DNA from: Collinsella tanakaei YIT 12063
Lineage (GTDB): Bacteria; Actinomycetota; Coriobacteriia; Coriobacteriales; Coriobacteriaceae
Length of the DNA: 64,000 nucleotides
NCBI RefSeq assembly: GCF_000225705.1
Contig: NZ_JH126475.1
Location: 1 to 64,000, forward strand
Direction: 5' to 3'
The notes beneath the pieces were generated by a model. That model was given only the letters and a program-made list of their open reading frames with translations, was not told the DNA's origin and did no database searches. A program made the translations under genes and the position numbers. Positions 43,678 through 52,319 of the stretch are shown piece after piece; the first letter of the stretch is position 1; every line of letters starts with the position of its first letter.

Positions 43678-44508
43678 ATGGAGCACATAACGGGTGCGTC
43701 TAGGGATGCGTTTCGCCCCTGCACCCTGCTGGCCGTTGACCTTGGCAACACCACCACGCGTTTGGGCGCGTTTTTGGACGAGGAGCTCCTGGGTACCTGG
43801 GACATCACCACGCCTGCGGCGCTTACCGCGGACGAGGCGTTCTCGCATATCTCCCACGCCCTGGCGATGTTGGGTGTCGCTGCTCCTTCCGAGACCATCC
43901 TTGCCAGCGTGGTGCCGTCGCTTACGGACGCGTGGCGCACGGCGCTGTCCCGCGTTTGCGAGGGCCGCGTCTACGTGGTGGGGCCCGGTCTCAAGAGCGG
44001 GCTTCGCATGCGTATCGACGATCCGTCCGAGGTGGGCGCCGACCGCGTGGCGGACGCCGTGGCGGCCCGCGACGCCTACGGTTCGCCCGTGGTCGTAGTG
44101 GACCTTGGCACCACAACCAACATCGAGGTCATCGATGGGGACGGTGCCTTCGCGGGCGGCGTGATCGCGCCGGGCGTCGCTTTGGGCGCGCGGTCGCTCG
44201 CGGCAGCGGCGGCCCGCCTGCCGGTGATCGAGCTGCGGGCCCCGGCGAGCGTTATAGGTCGCAACACCCGTGCCGCGATGCAGTCCGGCGTGGTGCTGGG
44301 AGAGGTCGCTCGTGTGGACGGGTTGCTTGACGCGGTTATGGCGGAGCTGGGGCAGGAGGCGCCGGTGGTTATCACCGGAGACGGCGCGTCCGGTTTGGCG
44401 CCGCTGCTGGCCCATGCGGTGGTTGTGGACAACACCCTGACCCTGCGCGGGCTTTACCGTATCTGGGCGCATGGCGCTGTCCCGCGCTCGCGGAAGCGAT
44501 GCGATTGA
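43678..44508 (+). CDS. coaX: Type III pantothenate kinase
   Basis: Catalyses the first step of CoA synthesis (pantothenate to 4'-phosphopantothenate) and is not inhibited by CoA. The ASKHA motifs are LLAVDLGNTTTRLGAF (phosphate 1), VGADRVADAVAARDAYGSP and VVVDLGTTTNIEVID (phosphate 2), and GGVIAPGVALGARSL. At 276 residues it is slightly longer than usual because of an N-terminal extension. The start has TTTGGAGG upstream. It is the first gene of a compact run (coaX, patatin, rsmJ) with gaps of 18 and 27 bp. Confidence 0.92.
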   Translation: MEHITGASRDAFRPCTLLAVDLGNTTTRLGAFLDEELLGTWDITTPAALTADEAFSHISHALAMLGVAAPSETILASVVPSLTDAWRTALSRVCEGRVYVVGPGLKSGLRMRIDDPSEVGADRVADAVAARDAYGSPVVVVDLGTTTNIEVIDGDGAFAGGVIAPGVALGARSLAAAAARLPVIELRAPASVIGRNTRAAMQSGVVLGEVARVDGLLDAVMAELGQEAPVVITGDGASGLAPLLAHAVVVDNTLTLRGLYRIWAHGAVPRSRKRCD

Positions 44509-44526
44509 GATATGACGGAGATGCAT

Positions 44527-45456
44527 ATGGAAAATAACGACGAGCTTGCAGCCGACCCGACTGCGCCCTTCGCGCCTTCCGTGCGCGAGCATGCTAAGAC
44601 GGTCGGCGTGGTGCTCGAGGGCGGCGGCTTTCGCGGCATGTATACCGCGGGCGTGCTCGATGTGTGGATGGAGCACGGCCTTGAGGTCGATGCCATGGTG
44701 GGCGTTTCCGCAGGTGCGGCGTTTGGCTGCAACTACAAATCCCGCCAGATAGGCCGTGCGGTTCGCTATAACAAGCGCTTCTGCACGGATCCGCGCTACG
44801 CGGGCCTGCGCGTGCTGCTCAAGACGGGCGACCTTTACAGCCGCGACTTCGCTTATCGCGAGGTGCCGCTGAAGCTCGACGTATTCGATACCAAGGCCTT
44901 CTCGTCCAACCCCATGCGCTTCACCGTGGTGTGCACGGATGTGGAAACCGGGCGTCCCGTTTACCGCGATCTTCATAGCGGCGATGTGGTCGATATCGAT
45001 TGGATTCGCGCGTCCGCCTCCATCCCCGTGGTGTCCCGCCCCGTGGAGCTTGAACACGAGGGACGCATGTTGCGGTTGCTGGACGGCGGCGCGGCGGATC
45101 CCATCCCCGTGGCATGGATGGCGTCGCAGGGCTACGCCAAGCAGGTTGCCGTGCTCACCCAGCCTAAGGGTTTTCGCAAACAGCCCCAAAAGCTCATGCC
45201 GGTGATCCGCCGCGCGCTACGGGGCTGCCCCCGCGTGGTCGAGCTGCTCGAGGGGCGCCACGAGCGCTATAACGCGCAGCTTGACGACGTCGCCGAGCGC
45301 GAGGCGGCGGGGGATCTCTTTGTCATCAGGCCCAGCGAGTCGGTGAAGGCGCCGGCGGTGATCAAGGACCCGCAGGAGCTCGAGGACATCTACCAGGTGG
45401 GGCGCCGCGACGGCGAGGCGACCTACGGGGACCTGCTGGCGTATCTCGCACGCTAG
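44527..45456 (+). CDS. Patatin-like phospholipase family protein
   Basis: The product has the patatin catalytic dyad: VVLEGGGFRGMYTAGVLD with the oxyanion GGGxRG, the nucleophile serine in GVSAGAAFG and the aspartate in LLDGGAADP near residue 195. I use the ATG at 44527, which has CGGAG 6 nt before it, giving 309 residues; a further ATG at 44512 lacks such a site. It is soluble and may act on acyl esters or lysophospholipids. It follows coaX closely, so it is probably in the same transcript. Confidence 0.85.
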   Translation: MENNDELAADPTAPFAPSVREHAKTVGVVLEGGGFRGMYTAGVLDVWMEHGLEVDAMVGVSAGAAFGCNYKSRQIGRAVRYNKRFCTDPRYAGLRVLLKTGDLYSRDFAYREVPLKLDVFDTKAFSSNPMRFTVVCTDVETGRPVYRDLHSGDVVDIDWIRASASIPVVSRPVELEHEGRMLRLLDGGAADPIPVAWMASQGYAKQVAVLTQPKGFRKQPQKLMPVIRRALRGCPRVVELLEGRHERYNAQLDDVAEREAAGDLFVIRPSESVKAPAVIKDPQELEDIYQVGRRDGEATYGDLLAYLAR

Positions 45457-45483
45457 CCCCATGCGCACCATGAAAGGACGATG

Positions 45484-46242
45484 ATGATCGAAACTCTCCA
45501 GGTACCGCTTCTGCTGGTCGCGTCCAAAGGGGCCGATCCAGAGCGCGTCGCCTCCGTTGCCGCCGCGACCGGGGCCAAGGTCGCTGAAGGCGCTCCGGGC
45601 GGTGCCTTGGCGCTGCGGTTGGACGAGGGCGGCCTTTCGCTCGAACGCGACGGCATGGTGCTGCGGGGCGACTTTGCCGATATGCTTCCGCGCCTCAAGC
45701 AGGCGAACCTGTCGCGTGAGCTTTTGGTGCGCGCCGCCAAGATCAAAGGCGCCGTCTCGCCCACGGCGGTCGATGCGACGGCGGGCTTGGGACAGGATTC
45801 CCTGCTCCTGGCCGCCGCGGGCTTTACCGTCACCATGTTCGAGAGCGATCCGGTGATCGCGGCGTTGCTGCAAGACGCCCTGGACCGCGCCGCAACCGAT
45901 CCCCGCCTGGAGGGGCTCGTCGCCCGCATGACGCTGGTGCGCGCGGACAGCATCGCGGCGCTTCCCATGATCTCCCCCGCGCCCGATGTGGTCTATCTCG
46001 ACCCCATGTTCCCCGAGCGCACCAAGAGCGCTGCGGTTAAGAAGAAGTTTCAGCTGCTCCATCATCTCGAAAGCCCATGCGAGGACCAGGAAGAGCTGCT
46101 TCGCGCGGCCTTGCTGGCGCATCCGCGCAAGGTCGTCGTCAAGCGCCCGGTCAAGGGCCCGCATCTTGCCGGCGTCAAGCCCAGCCATACGGTTGCGGGC
46201 AAAGCGGTGCGCTACGACTGCATCGTGCCCCCGCGCCCTTAA
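45484..46242 (+). CDS. rsmJ: 16S rRNA (guanine1516-N2)-methyltransferase RsmJ-like
   Basis: SAM-dependent methyltransferase that methylates G1516 of 16S rRNA in E. coli. VDATAGLGQDSLLLAAAGF is motif I, FESDPVIAALL motif II, and LDPMFPERTKSAAVKKK, followed by KVVVKRPVKGP, is typical of RsmJ. Start is ambiguous between ATG 45481 and ATG 45484; the second is better spaced from AAAGGA. The 252 residues fit. It follows the patatin gene by 27 bp in the same run. Confidence 0.85.
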   Translation: MIETLQVPLLLVASKGADPERVASVAAATGAKVAEGAPGGALALRLDEGGLSLERDGMVLRGDFADMLPRLKQANLSRELLVRAAKIKGAVSPTAVDATAGLGQDSLLLAAAGFTVTMFESDPVIAALLQDALDRAATDPRLEGLVARMTLVRADSIAALPMISPAPDVVYLDPMFPERTKSAAVKKKFQLLHHLESPCEDQEELLRAALLAHPRKVVVKRPVKGPHLAGVKPSHTVAGKAVRYDCIVPPRP

Positions 46243-46376
46243 GCTCGCCCCTTAATCTGCTTGCCCTATGGATAGGCGACGCGGAGGGCGTACGCGGGCG
46301 GGGCGGGGGTACATATCCATGCAGGCTTTGATTTGCCGCGCGCCCGCGGGCGCGATCGAGTGAGAGGACTATCCCC

Positions 46377-47321
46377 ATGTGCACGGGTATGAGGTTCAAC
46401 GATACCGAAGGCAACATGTTCTTCGGCAGAAATCTCGACTGGACGTTCGACTATGGCGAGCGCGTGCTGGTGGTTCCCCGCGGTTTCAAGCCGGCTTCCC
46501 CCTTTGGGGCGACGGCCGAATGCTCCCATGCGCTCATAGGCATGGGTTTGGTGGAACAGGGGCAGCCCATGCTGTTCGATGCCGGCAACGATGCCGGGCT
46601 CGCGGTCGCCGGCCTCAACTTCCCCGGGTACGCCGGGTATGAAAGCGCGCCGCAGGAGGGGAAGACCAACGTATCCGCCTGGGAGTTCCCGCTTTGGGTC
46701 TGCGCCAACTTCGAAAGCGTCGACCAGGTCGTCGATGCCCTCCAAACCACGGCGATCGTGGACGAGCCCATCGCTCCCCAGTGGCCTTCCGCCCTGCTGC
46801 ATTGGATCGTGGCGGATCGCACGCGTTCGGTCGTGGTGGAGTATACCGATGCGGGTATGCAGGTCTTCGATAATCCTGTGGATGTTTTGGCGAACCAGCC
46901 CGGTTACAGCTGGCATGCCGAGAACCTTCGCAACTATCTCAACGTTTCCAACGCGTGGGGCGGCGAGGGGTCCTTTGGGCGCCCGCTCGCCCCGTTTGGC
47001 GCGGGTGCCGCCCAGCGCGGGCTTCCCGGCGACTACACGTCCCCTTCGCGCTTTGTCCGCGCCGCGTACGTAAACGCCAATTATCCTCAAAAGGAGCGGG
47101 AGGCCGCCAACGTGAGCCGCATGTTCCACTCGCTTTCCCAGGTAGCGATGGTCGAGGGTAGCGCGATGGCACGTGACGGCAAGACCGAGAAGACGCTCTA
47201 TACCGGATGCTTCTCGTCGGCTACCCGTACGTATTACTTCAATACGTACGAGGACGTATCGATTCGCTCTTACTGTTTGGACGAGTATCCCCAGACGGGC
47301 GATGCCGTCATCGAGGCGTAG
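46377..47321 (+). CDS. Choloylglycine hydrolase family protein (bile salt hydrolase-like)
   Basis: This is an N-terminal nucleophile hydrolase, beginning MCTGMRF so that Cys2 becomes the catalytic nucleophile after Met removal. The other active residues of the family are seen: R18 and D21 in FGRNLDW, N81 in AGLNFPGY, N173 in LANQPGY, and R225/R228 in SRFVRAA. At 314 residues it matches bile salt hydrolases of gut bacteria, which deconjugate taurine- or glycine-bound bile acids. A penicillin V acylase role is the alternative. The gene has its own start with GAGAGG nearby and converges on a GH13 gene. Confidence 0.9.
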   Translation: MCTGMRFNDTEGNMFFGRNLDWTFDYGERVLVVPRGFKPASPFGATAECSHALIGMGLVEQGQPMLFDAGNDAGLAVAGLNFPGYAGYESAPQEGKTNVSAWEFPLWVCANFESVDQVVDALQTTAIVDEPIAPQWPSALLHWIVADRTRSVVVEYTDAGMQVFDNPVDVLANQPGYSWHAENLRNYLNVSNAWGGEGSFGRPLAPFGAGAAQRGLPGDYTSPSRFVRAAYVNANYPQKEREAANVSRMFHSLSQVAMVEGSAMARDGKTEKTLYTGCFSSATRTYYFNTYEDVSIRSYCLDEYPQTGDAVIEA

Positions 47322-47333
47322 GTCCCCGCGCCG

Positions 47334-48830
47334 CTACATCGTCCGCCTGAGATACAGGACGCCGTAGGGAAGTAGCGTCAGCGACCCCTCAAGTTCCAAA
47401 AGGTCTCCCGTTTGCGGATAATCCGGCGCGGCGTTGGGGTCGTCGGCGCACGGTGCGCTTGCCAGAAGTACCTCAAAGCGTCCGTTGAGCGTTCCATCGT
47501 TCAGGGTGAATGGGCAGTCCTCGGCGTTGACGGCAACAAGCACGCGCTCGGGCGTCTGTTCGCTCTCCGCGGCGGCGTCGCGCTCAAACAGCAGTTGCTT
47601 GTTGGTGATCACCACGTTGCGATAAGAGCCGTGGCACAGCGCCCGCGATGCGCGGCGAACGTGGTTGAGCTCGCAGATGTATGCGGTGAGCTGGTTGGGG
47701 GCGCCGCCGCCTTCCCAGCCTGCGGCTAGGTGCTCCAGGGCGTCTGCCGCCGGCACATCAAGCTGGGGGCGAAGCTCCACGTCTGCCAAGTAGCCGGTGC
47801 CCTTCTGCCCAAGCTGCCCCCATTCGCTGCCGTAGTACAGGCAGGGGATGCCGGGCATGCCAAAGAGCACGCCATAGGCTCCGCGGAGGTGCTCTTTGCA
47901 GGTAAGGATGCTTGCCAGGCGCGTTACGTCGTGGTTGTCCGCAAAGCTCACCAGGTGCTTGTCGCGGTAGATGCACCACGGGTCGCCGCCAAACTGGCGG
48001 TGCAGCGAGTGGGCGATCTCAAACATGTTCATGGAGTTGAAGCTGGAGTACAGGCCCTTATAGCATTCGTAGTTGGTGCACGAGTCCAGCATCTCGTCAT
48101 TAACGATAAGGTTGTAGTCGCCGTGCAGCACCTCGCCGATCAACGGAAAACCGTCGCCCGCCTCGCCGTCAAAGCGGGGTTCTGCCCCCAGCTCTCCCGC
48201 TACTTGGTGCAGGCGCTTCACAAAGTCGCGGTCCAGGCTGTAGGCGACATCAAGGCGCAGGCCGTCCACGCCCAGCTCGCGCTTCCACATGCGCACGGCG
48301 TCGAGCAGGTAATCGATGACGGCGGGGTTGCGCAGGTTGAGCTTCACCAGGTCCTGGTTGCCCTCCCAGCCCTCGTACCAAAAGCCGTCGCCAAAGTGGG
48401 TATCGCCGTCAAAGCTGATGTTGAACCAGTCTTTATAGGGAGACTCCCAGCGTTTCTCCTGCACGTCTCGAAAGGCCCAAAAGCCGCGTCCCACGTGGTT
48501 GAATACCGCGTCCAGAACCACGCGCGCCCCGCAGGCGTGCAGCGCGTCGACCGTCTCTTTAAAGTCTTGGTTGGTACCCAGTCGGCAGTCGATGGTCAGC
48601 ATGTCGCGTGTGTTGTATCCGTGCGTGTCAGAGGAGAAGACCGGGTTGAGCAAAATGGCGCCCACGCCCAGCTTGCCCAGATAGGGTGCCCAGTCAATCA
48701 AGTGCCGTACGCGATGCAGCGACGCCTGCTCTTCCTGCGCGGCGTCATCATCGATGGCGGGGGCGTCAAAGGGGCAGCCGAGCATGCCCAGCGGATAGAT
48801 CTGATACAAGGTGGTGTCGAATGCCCACAT
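47334..48830 (-). CDS. GH13 alpha-amylase family glycosidase
   Basis: The 498-residue protein is a GH13 alpha-glucan enzyme. The four conserved regions read DAVFNHVG (I), GLRLDVAYS with the catalytic aspartate (II), LIGEVLHGDY with the acid/base glutamate (III) and SFADNHDVTR (IV). FWYEGWEGNQDLVKLN suggests a subfamily acting on small oligosaccharides. No signal peptide is present, so it works in the cytoplasm, probably on maltodextrins. The start has GGGAG upstream. It converges on the bile salt hydrolase-like gene with 12 bp between stops. Confidence 0.88.
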   Translation of the reverse strand: MWAFDTTLYQIYPLGMLGCPFDAPAIDDDAAQEEQASLHRVRHLIDWAPYLGKLGVGAILLNPVFSSDTHGYNTRDMLTIDCRLGTNQDFKETVDALHACGARVVLDAVFNHVGRGFWAFRDVQEKRWESPYKDWFNISFDGDTHFGDGFWYEGWEGNQDLVKLNLRNPAVIDYLLDAVRMWKRELGVDGLRLDVAYSLDRDFVKRLHQVAGELGAEPRFDGEAGDGFPLIGEVLHGDYNLIVNDEMLDSCTNYECYKGLYSSFNSMNMFEIAHSLHRQFGGDPWCIYRDKHLVSFADNHDVTRLASILTCKEHLRGAYGVLFGMPGIPCLYYGSEWGQLGQKGTGYLADVELRPQLDVPAADALEHLAAGWEGGGAPNQLTAYICELNHVRRASRALCHGSYRNVVITNKQLLFERDAAAESEQTPERVLVAVNAEDCPFTLNDGTLNGRFEVLLASAPCADDPNAAPDYPQTGDLLELEGSLTLLPYGVLYLRRTM

Positions 48831-49058
48831 AAGAAGTCTCCCTAGAGTCGCCGGGGCGCAATGCGCGGCATGGCTTTCGCTTGCTGGCCCGGGCCGGTGG
48901 TGCCTGCATGCTTAAGGATAGTTCGCCCGCACGGGCGCGGACGGCGCATATCGCCCAGCGGCGCAATAGGTGGTACCGTTACAGGGCATGGCGGCGCATC
49001 GACGCGGAGGACGGTGACGCACGCGGCGGATAAGGTGGACGAGAAAGGGCGAGGGTTC

Positions 49059-49223
49059 ATGGCTAAGGCATTCGACCAAAGGCAGATGCAGGCGCTGGCA
49101 GCCAAGAAGGCGGCGTTTCGCGCGGCGCCGCTTCACAACGTGCGCGCCTCCAAGGGCATGGGCCCCAACAAGGCGTGCGGCCACAAGGGCGGCATCTGCC
49201 GCCAGGGATCAAAGCGCGGCTAA
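49059..49223 (+). CDS. Small basic hypothetical protein with CGHKGGIC motif
   Basis: A 54-residue frame starts at the ATG 49059 after GAGGG. The product is basic (MAKAFDQRQMQALAAKKAAF) and ends with NKACGHKGGICRQGSKRG, with a C-x5-C pair in a glycine-rich tail. The open frame extends upstream without homology. It may be a small RNA- or ribosome-associated protein, which is a guess from charge alone. It lies in the spacer between the GH13 gene and a small membrane gene. Confidence 0.5.
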   Translation: MAKAFDQRQMQALAAKKAAFRAAPLHNVRASKGMGPNKACGHKGGICRQGSKRG

Positions 49224-49267
49224 GACGGCTTCGAGCCGGATGCAGGGTGCGCCGGGGCGTCTGCGCG

Positions 49268-49648
49268 CTAGAGCCTGCCCGCTACAGCGTGCATGATAAA
49301 CAGGACAATGCCCATGGCAAACAACGTTGCATGCGCGGTGACGGGGGAGTTTAGGCGGCATTTGACGCTTGGGTGCATGCAAGCGCCGGACAGCGCGAAG
49401 AGGGCGAGCGACGCCCAGCCCAGCGTATAGGCCTCTGGTCGTGCGCTGGAGCCGTAGGCCATGGCGGCCAAGCCGTGGACGGAAGAGGCGGCGAGCAGCA
49501 CCCTGCCGATTGCGATGTGTCCGCGGCCAAGCCCAACAGAGTCTCCGCCTGACTTCAGCTTCGCGCGGACCGCCTGGATGGTAAGCGTCGCCAAAGCGCC
49601 AAGGGCGACTAGGGCAGAGACGATCTCGATAATAAGGACGGGTTTCAT
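49268..49648 (-). CDS. Small multi-pass membrane protein
   Basis: The ATG at 49648 has AAAGGA upstream and gives 126 residues. There are four hydrophobic segments (about 5-25, 45-65, 72-90, 103-125). The order of histidines (SVHGL, CMHPSVK, TAHATLF, IMHAV) across the helices could bind haem as in small cytochrome-like membrane proteins. This is only suggested by the pattern. The family is not recognised. Confidence 0.6.
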   Translation of the reverse strand: MKPVLIIEIVSALVALGALATLTIQAVRAKLKSGGDSVGLGRGHIAIGRVLLAASSVHGLAAMAYGSSARPEAYTLGWASLALFALSGACMHPSVKCRLNSPVTAHATLFAMGIVLFIMHAVAGRL

Positions 49649-49768
49649 GCGGCATCCTTTCTTGAAAGGGGCGCACAACGCACCCGCTTATCGGCCAAGA
49701 AAGTTAACCATATAAAACAAATATGCCAGTAGAAGAAAGTTTACCGTGCATAACTTTCTCACAACGCC

Positions 49769-50824
49769 CTATTGGCAGGAGCATCCCGTGCCAGATGCGT
49801 CGGCGGGCGAGTCGGCGGTGTCCAGGCCCGCTTCTATCTCGCGGTCGCGCACAAGCTCAAGGGCGGCGATCGCGCATTCGAGCATGCCCTGGTCCGCTAC
49901 GTTGGTGGTGATGCGCTGCATCTGCATGCCGGGCCATAGCACAATCTTGACCAGGGGGTTATCGGGGTGCGCGCCGGCCCATTTCACGGTGACTTCGTAG
50001 GATGCGCCGGCGACTAGGGGCAGCATCACCAAACGCGACGCGAAGATAAAAAGGTTGCGGGCAATCCCCTGGATGCCCCACGCGTCAGCCAGCTGCGCCA
50101 CGGGCACCAATGAGTGGACGATGATGGCGATGGTGACGGTCATGACAAGGAAGGCGGTGCCGCAGCGCACATGCAGGCGCGAGTAGCGCGCGGCGTTTTG
50201 GGGCGTGAGGGCGTCGCCGTGCTCGTAGCAGTGGATGGTCTGGTGCTCGGCGCCATGGTAGCCAAAGACGCGAGCCATCTCCGGAAAACGGCCGCACAGC
50301 CAGATATAGCCAACCAGCAAGGCGATGCGCGCCAGCGCCTCGACCAGATTCCAGGCAACGGAGTTTTCCGGCGTGAGCTCGCCCATGATGAGGTTCGATA
50401 AAAAGACCGGCAGCGCTAAAAAGACGCCCACGCCCACCACGGCGCCCACCGCGCTTGCGATGAGAACATCCAGATGCATGCCATCGTCCGTATCATCCTT
50501 GGCGCATGCGCCGGCATCGTCGGCTCCGTCCTCATCCGGATATGCGTGCTCCGCGGCGATGTTCATGGCTTTCAGCGAGAGCTGCATGGACTGAACAAAA
50601 GAGACACAGCCGCGCACCAGCGGCCAGGACCACCAACCAGGGCGGCCGGCGGGGTCGGGAAGGTCATGCGCTTCGGTGTAGATCTGCCCGTTGTCCTGGC
50701 GCACGGCGACGGCCCAGTTGAGCTTGCCCCGCATCATGACGCCCTCGATCACGGCAGAGCCTCCAATGTGGGTGCGAAACAGCTCGCCGTCTTCTGCTGT
50801 GCCCTCGTTGGTGCGTGCGCTCAT
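49769..50824 (-). CDS. DUF1385 domain-containing membrane protein
   Basis: The start at 50824 (MSARTNEGTAEDGELF) has GGAG upstream and is preferred to the longer open frame. The protein contains GGSAVIEGVMMRGKLNWAVAVR near residue 20 and the signature GYHGAEHQTIHCYEHGD with RCGTAFLV, typical of DUF1385. Several membrane segments lie in the middle and C-terminal half (about residues 140-270). It ends with a GCSCQ tail. Function of the family is not known; conserved His residues suggest a metal site. 351 residues. Confidence 0.88.
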   Translation of the reverse strand: MSARTNEGTAEDGELFRTHIGGSAVIEGVMMRGKLNWAVAVRQDNGQIYTEAHDLPDPAGRPGWWSWPLVRGCVSFVQSMQLSLKAMNIAAEHAYPDEDGADDAGACAKDDTDDGMHLDVLIASAVGAVVGVGVFLALPVFLSNLIMGELTPENSVAWNLVEALARIALLVGYIWLCGRFPEMARVFGYHGAEHQTIHCYEHGDALTPQNAARYSRLHVRCGTAFLVMTVTIAIIVHSLVPVAQLADAWGIQGIARNLFIFASRLVMLPLVAGASYEVTVKWAGAHPDNPLVKIVLWPGMQMQRITTNVADQGMLECAIAALELVRDREIEAGLDTADSPADASGTGCSCQ

Positions 50825-50949
50825 GGTGGTCTCCATACTCTTGCATATCAACATATCAACGCGCATATGCGTTGGCGGTCAGGGTGGGCTTTGGCGTTGC
50901 GGAGCCAAAGCGGTGCCATCAACCATACCGCAACTAGGGGCGGGTGCGG

Positions 50950-51663
50950 CTAGAACAGGGCGAAGAGAACCGCAACCACCACGGCGGGCAACAAGTTGGC
51001 AACTTTGAAGGTCCGCTCCCAGATGAGGTTTACACCCACGCTGAAGATGAGGATTGCGCCCACGGTGGAGAGGTTGGCAATAGCCGCTGCGGACATGATG
51101 GGCTGGATCAGGCGCGCGAGCAGGGTGAGCGACCCCTCGAATATAAAGACGGGTATGGCGGAGAAGATGCAGCCCTTGCCCATAGACGCCGTCATAATGC
51201 AAACAAGCAGCGCGTCGATGGCGCCTTTGAGGATGAGGGTGGAAGGGTCGGCGTTGATGCCGTCTTGGATGGATCCCACAATCGCCATGGCGCCTATGCT
51301 CACCGTGAGCGACGCCGTGACAAAGGCGTCTACAAATGAGGAATCTCCCGCGCTGCCCGTCTTATATTTGAGCCATTCGCCAAAGCGGCCAATCTGGTGC
51401 TCCAGGTTGATCCACTCGCCCACAAGCGCTCCGGCAGCCAGCGACACCACGATCATGGCGGTGCCGCCGCTTACCAGCTTGCCGTCGGCAATGGAGAGCA
51501 TGCCGCCAAGAGCGCCGGCGAGTCCCACAAAAAGCACGCTCAAGGCCGTCGCCTTCATAAGGCCGTCTTGCAAGCGCGGGGTGATGAACCTGCCAAAAAG
51601 CATGCCGGCGATGCCGCCGGCGACAGCCAAGGCGGTGTTGATAAGCGTGCCAAGACCGATCAT
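50950..51663 (-). CDS. DUF554 family membrane protein
   Basis: The product from the ATG 51663 (237 aa, preceded by GGGAG) has about seven hydrophobic segments: MIGLGTLINTALAVAGGIAG, ALSVLFVGLAGALGGML, FVDAFVTASLTVSIGAMAIVGSI and others. The pattern GLGTLINTALAVAGGIAG and FVTASLTVSIGAMAIVGSIQDG is typical of the DUF554 (YdfK-like) family of possible transporters. Its function is not known. Confidence 0.85.
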   Translation of the reverse strand: MIGLGTLINTALAVAGGIAGMLFGRFITPRLQDGLMKATALSVLFVGLAGALGGMLSIADGKLVSGGTAMIVVSLAAGALVGEWINLEHQIGRFGEWLKYKTGSAGDSSFVDAFVTASLTVSIGAMAIVGSIQDGINADPSTLILKGAIDALLVCIMTASMGKGCIFSAIPVFIFEGSLTLLARLIQPIMSAAAIANLSTVGAILIFSVGVNLIWERTFKVANLLPAVVVAVLFALF

Positions 51664-51757
51664 GTGCGGACTGCTCCCATCCAAATGGAGCGCCGCTGCC
51701 AAACGTTGGTGCGGCGCCCGTATTCATTTAATGAGATGGTAGCAAACTCGAGCCGGG

Positions 51758-52003
51758 CTAGCGCAGTCTCGAGGCCGCCCGCACTGCTTGGAGGGCGGCT
51801 TTCTGCGCGCCGGCTGGGGACGGCAGGCCGCGGCCGGTTTGCGCCCGCTCTATCGCCTTGGCAAGAAGCCCGGGGTCATCGAGTTGGTTTGCGGTGACGT
51901 GGATGGTGGTGAGGCCCGGAAACGCGCTGGCGTCAACGGGCGCGCTGGCGGGGTCATCGGTCACTTCAAAGGCAACGTGAAGATCGGGCAGGTAGAGCGC
52001 CAT
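51758..52003 (-). CDS. Small hypothetical protein
   Basis: The ATG at 52003 stands after GGGAG at suitable distance, giving 81 residues: MALYLPDLHVAFEVTDDP, then LTTIHVTANQLDDPGLLAKA and an alanine-rich C-terminus. No motif or membrane segment is visible and I do not recognise the family. It lies 94 bp upstream of the DUF554 gene on the same strand and may share its transcript. Confidence 0.5.
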   Translation of the reverse strand: MALYLPDLHVAFEVTDDPASAPVDASAFPGLTTIHVTANQLDDPGLLAKAIERAQTGRGLPSPAGAQKAALQAVRAASRLR

Positions 52004-52319
52004 GATTTCTCCCATCGGTTGGCGTGGCGGGGCTATGGTTGCCCCCGGTGCGGAATACCCTACCTGTCCCCGCGCACGGTAAATCTCCCCCAAACCTCGT
52101 CCAAATCTGCACAGGGCAGCATGTCACCCCCTGGGGGTGTGACGTTGCGGATGGAACGCACATAAAACATGCGCAATCTGCCCTTTTCCTTTGGTGGGCC
52201 GTGCGAGTTCACGTGCTTGACATAATCCGTCGCGCGTGCGCGCGATGCCCGGGGTTCAGGCATAATTGCTGGATGCACTCTATCGAGATAAAGGCAAAAG
52301 AACGGGGGATGAGCCGCGC

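Noticed and set aside
43603-45189. 528-residue reverse-strand frame
   Set aside because: It is antisense to coaX and the patatin gene; composition is His/Arg-rich with no motif.
47730-48845. 371-residue + strand frame
   Set aside because: It is antisense to the GH13 gene with all four catalytic regions; no ribosome site or family resemblance.
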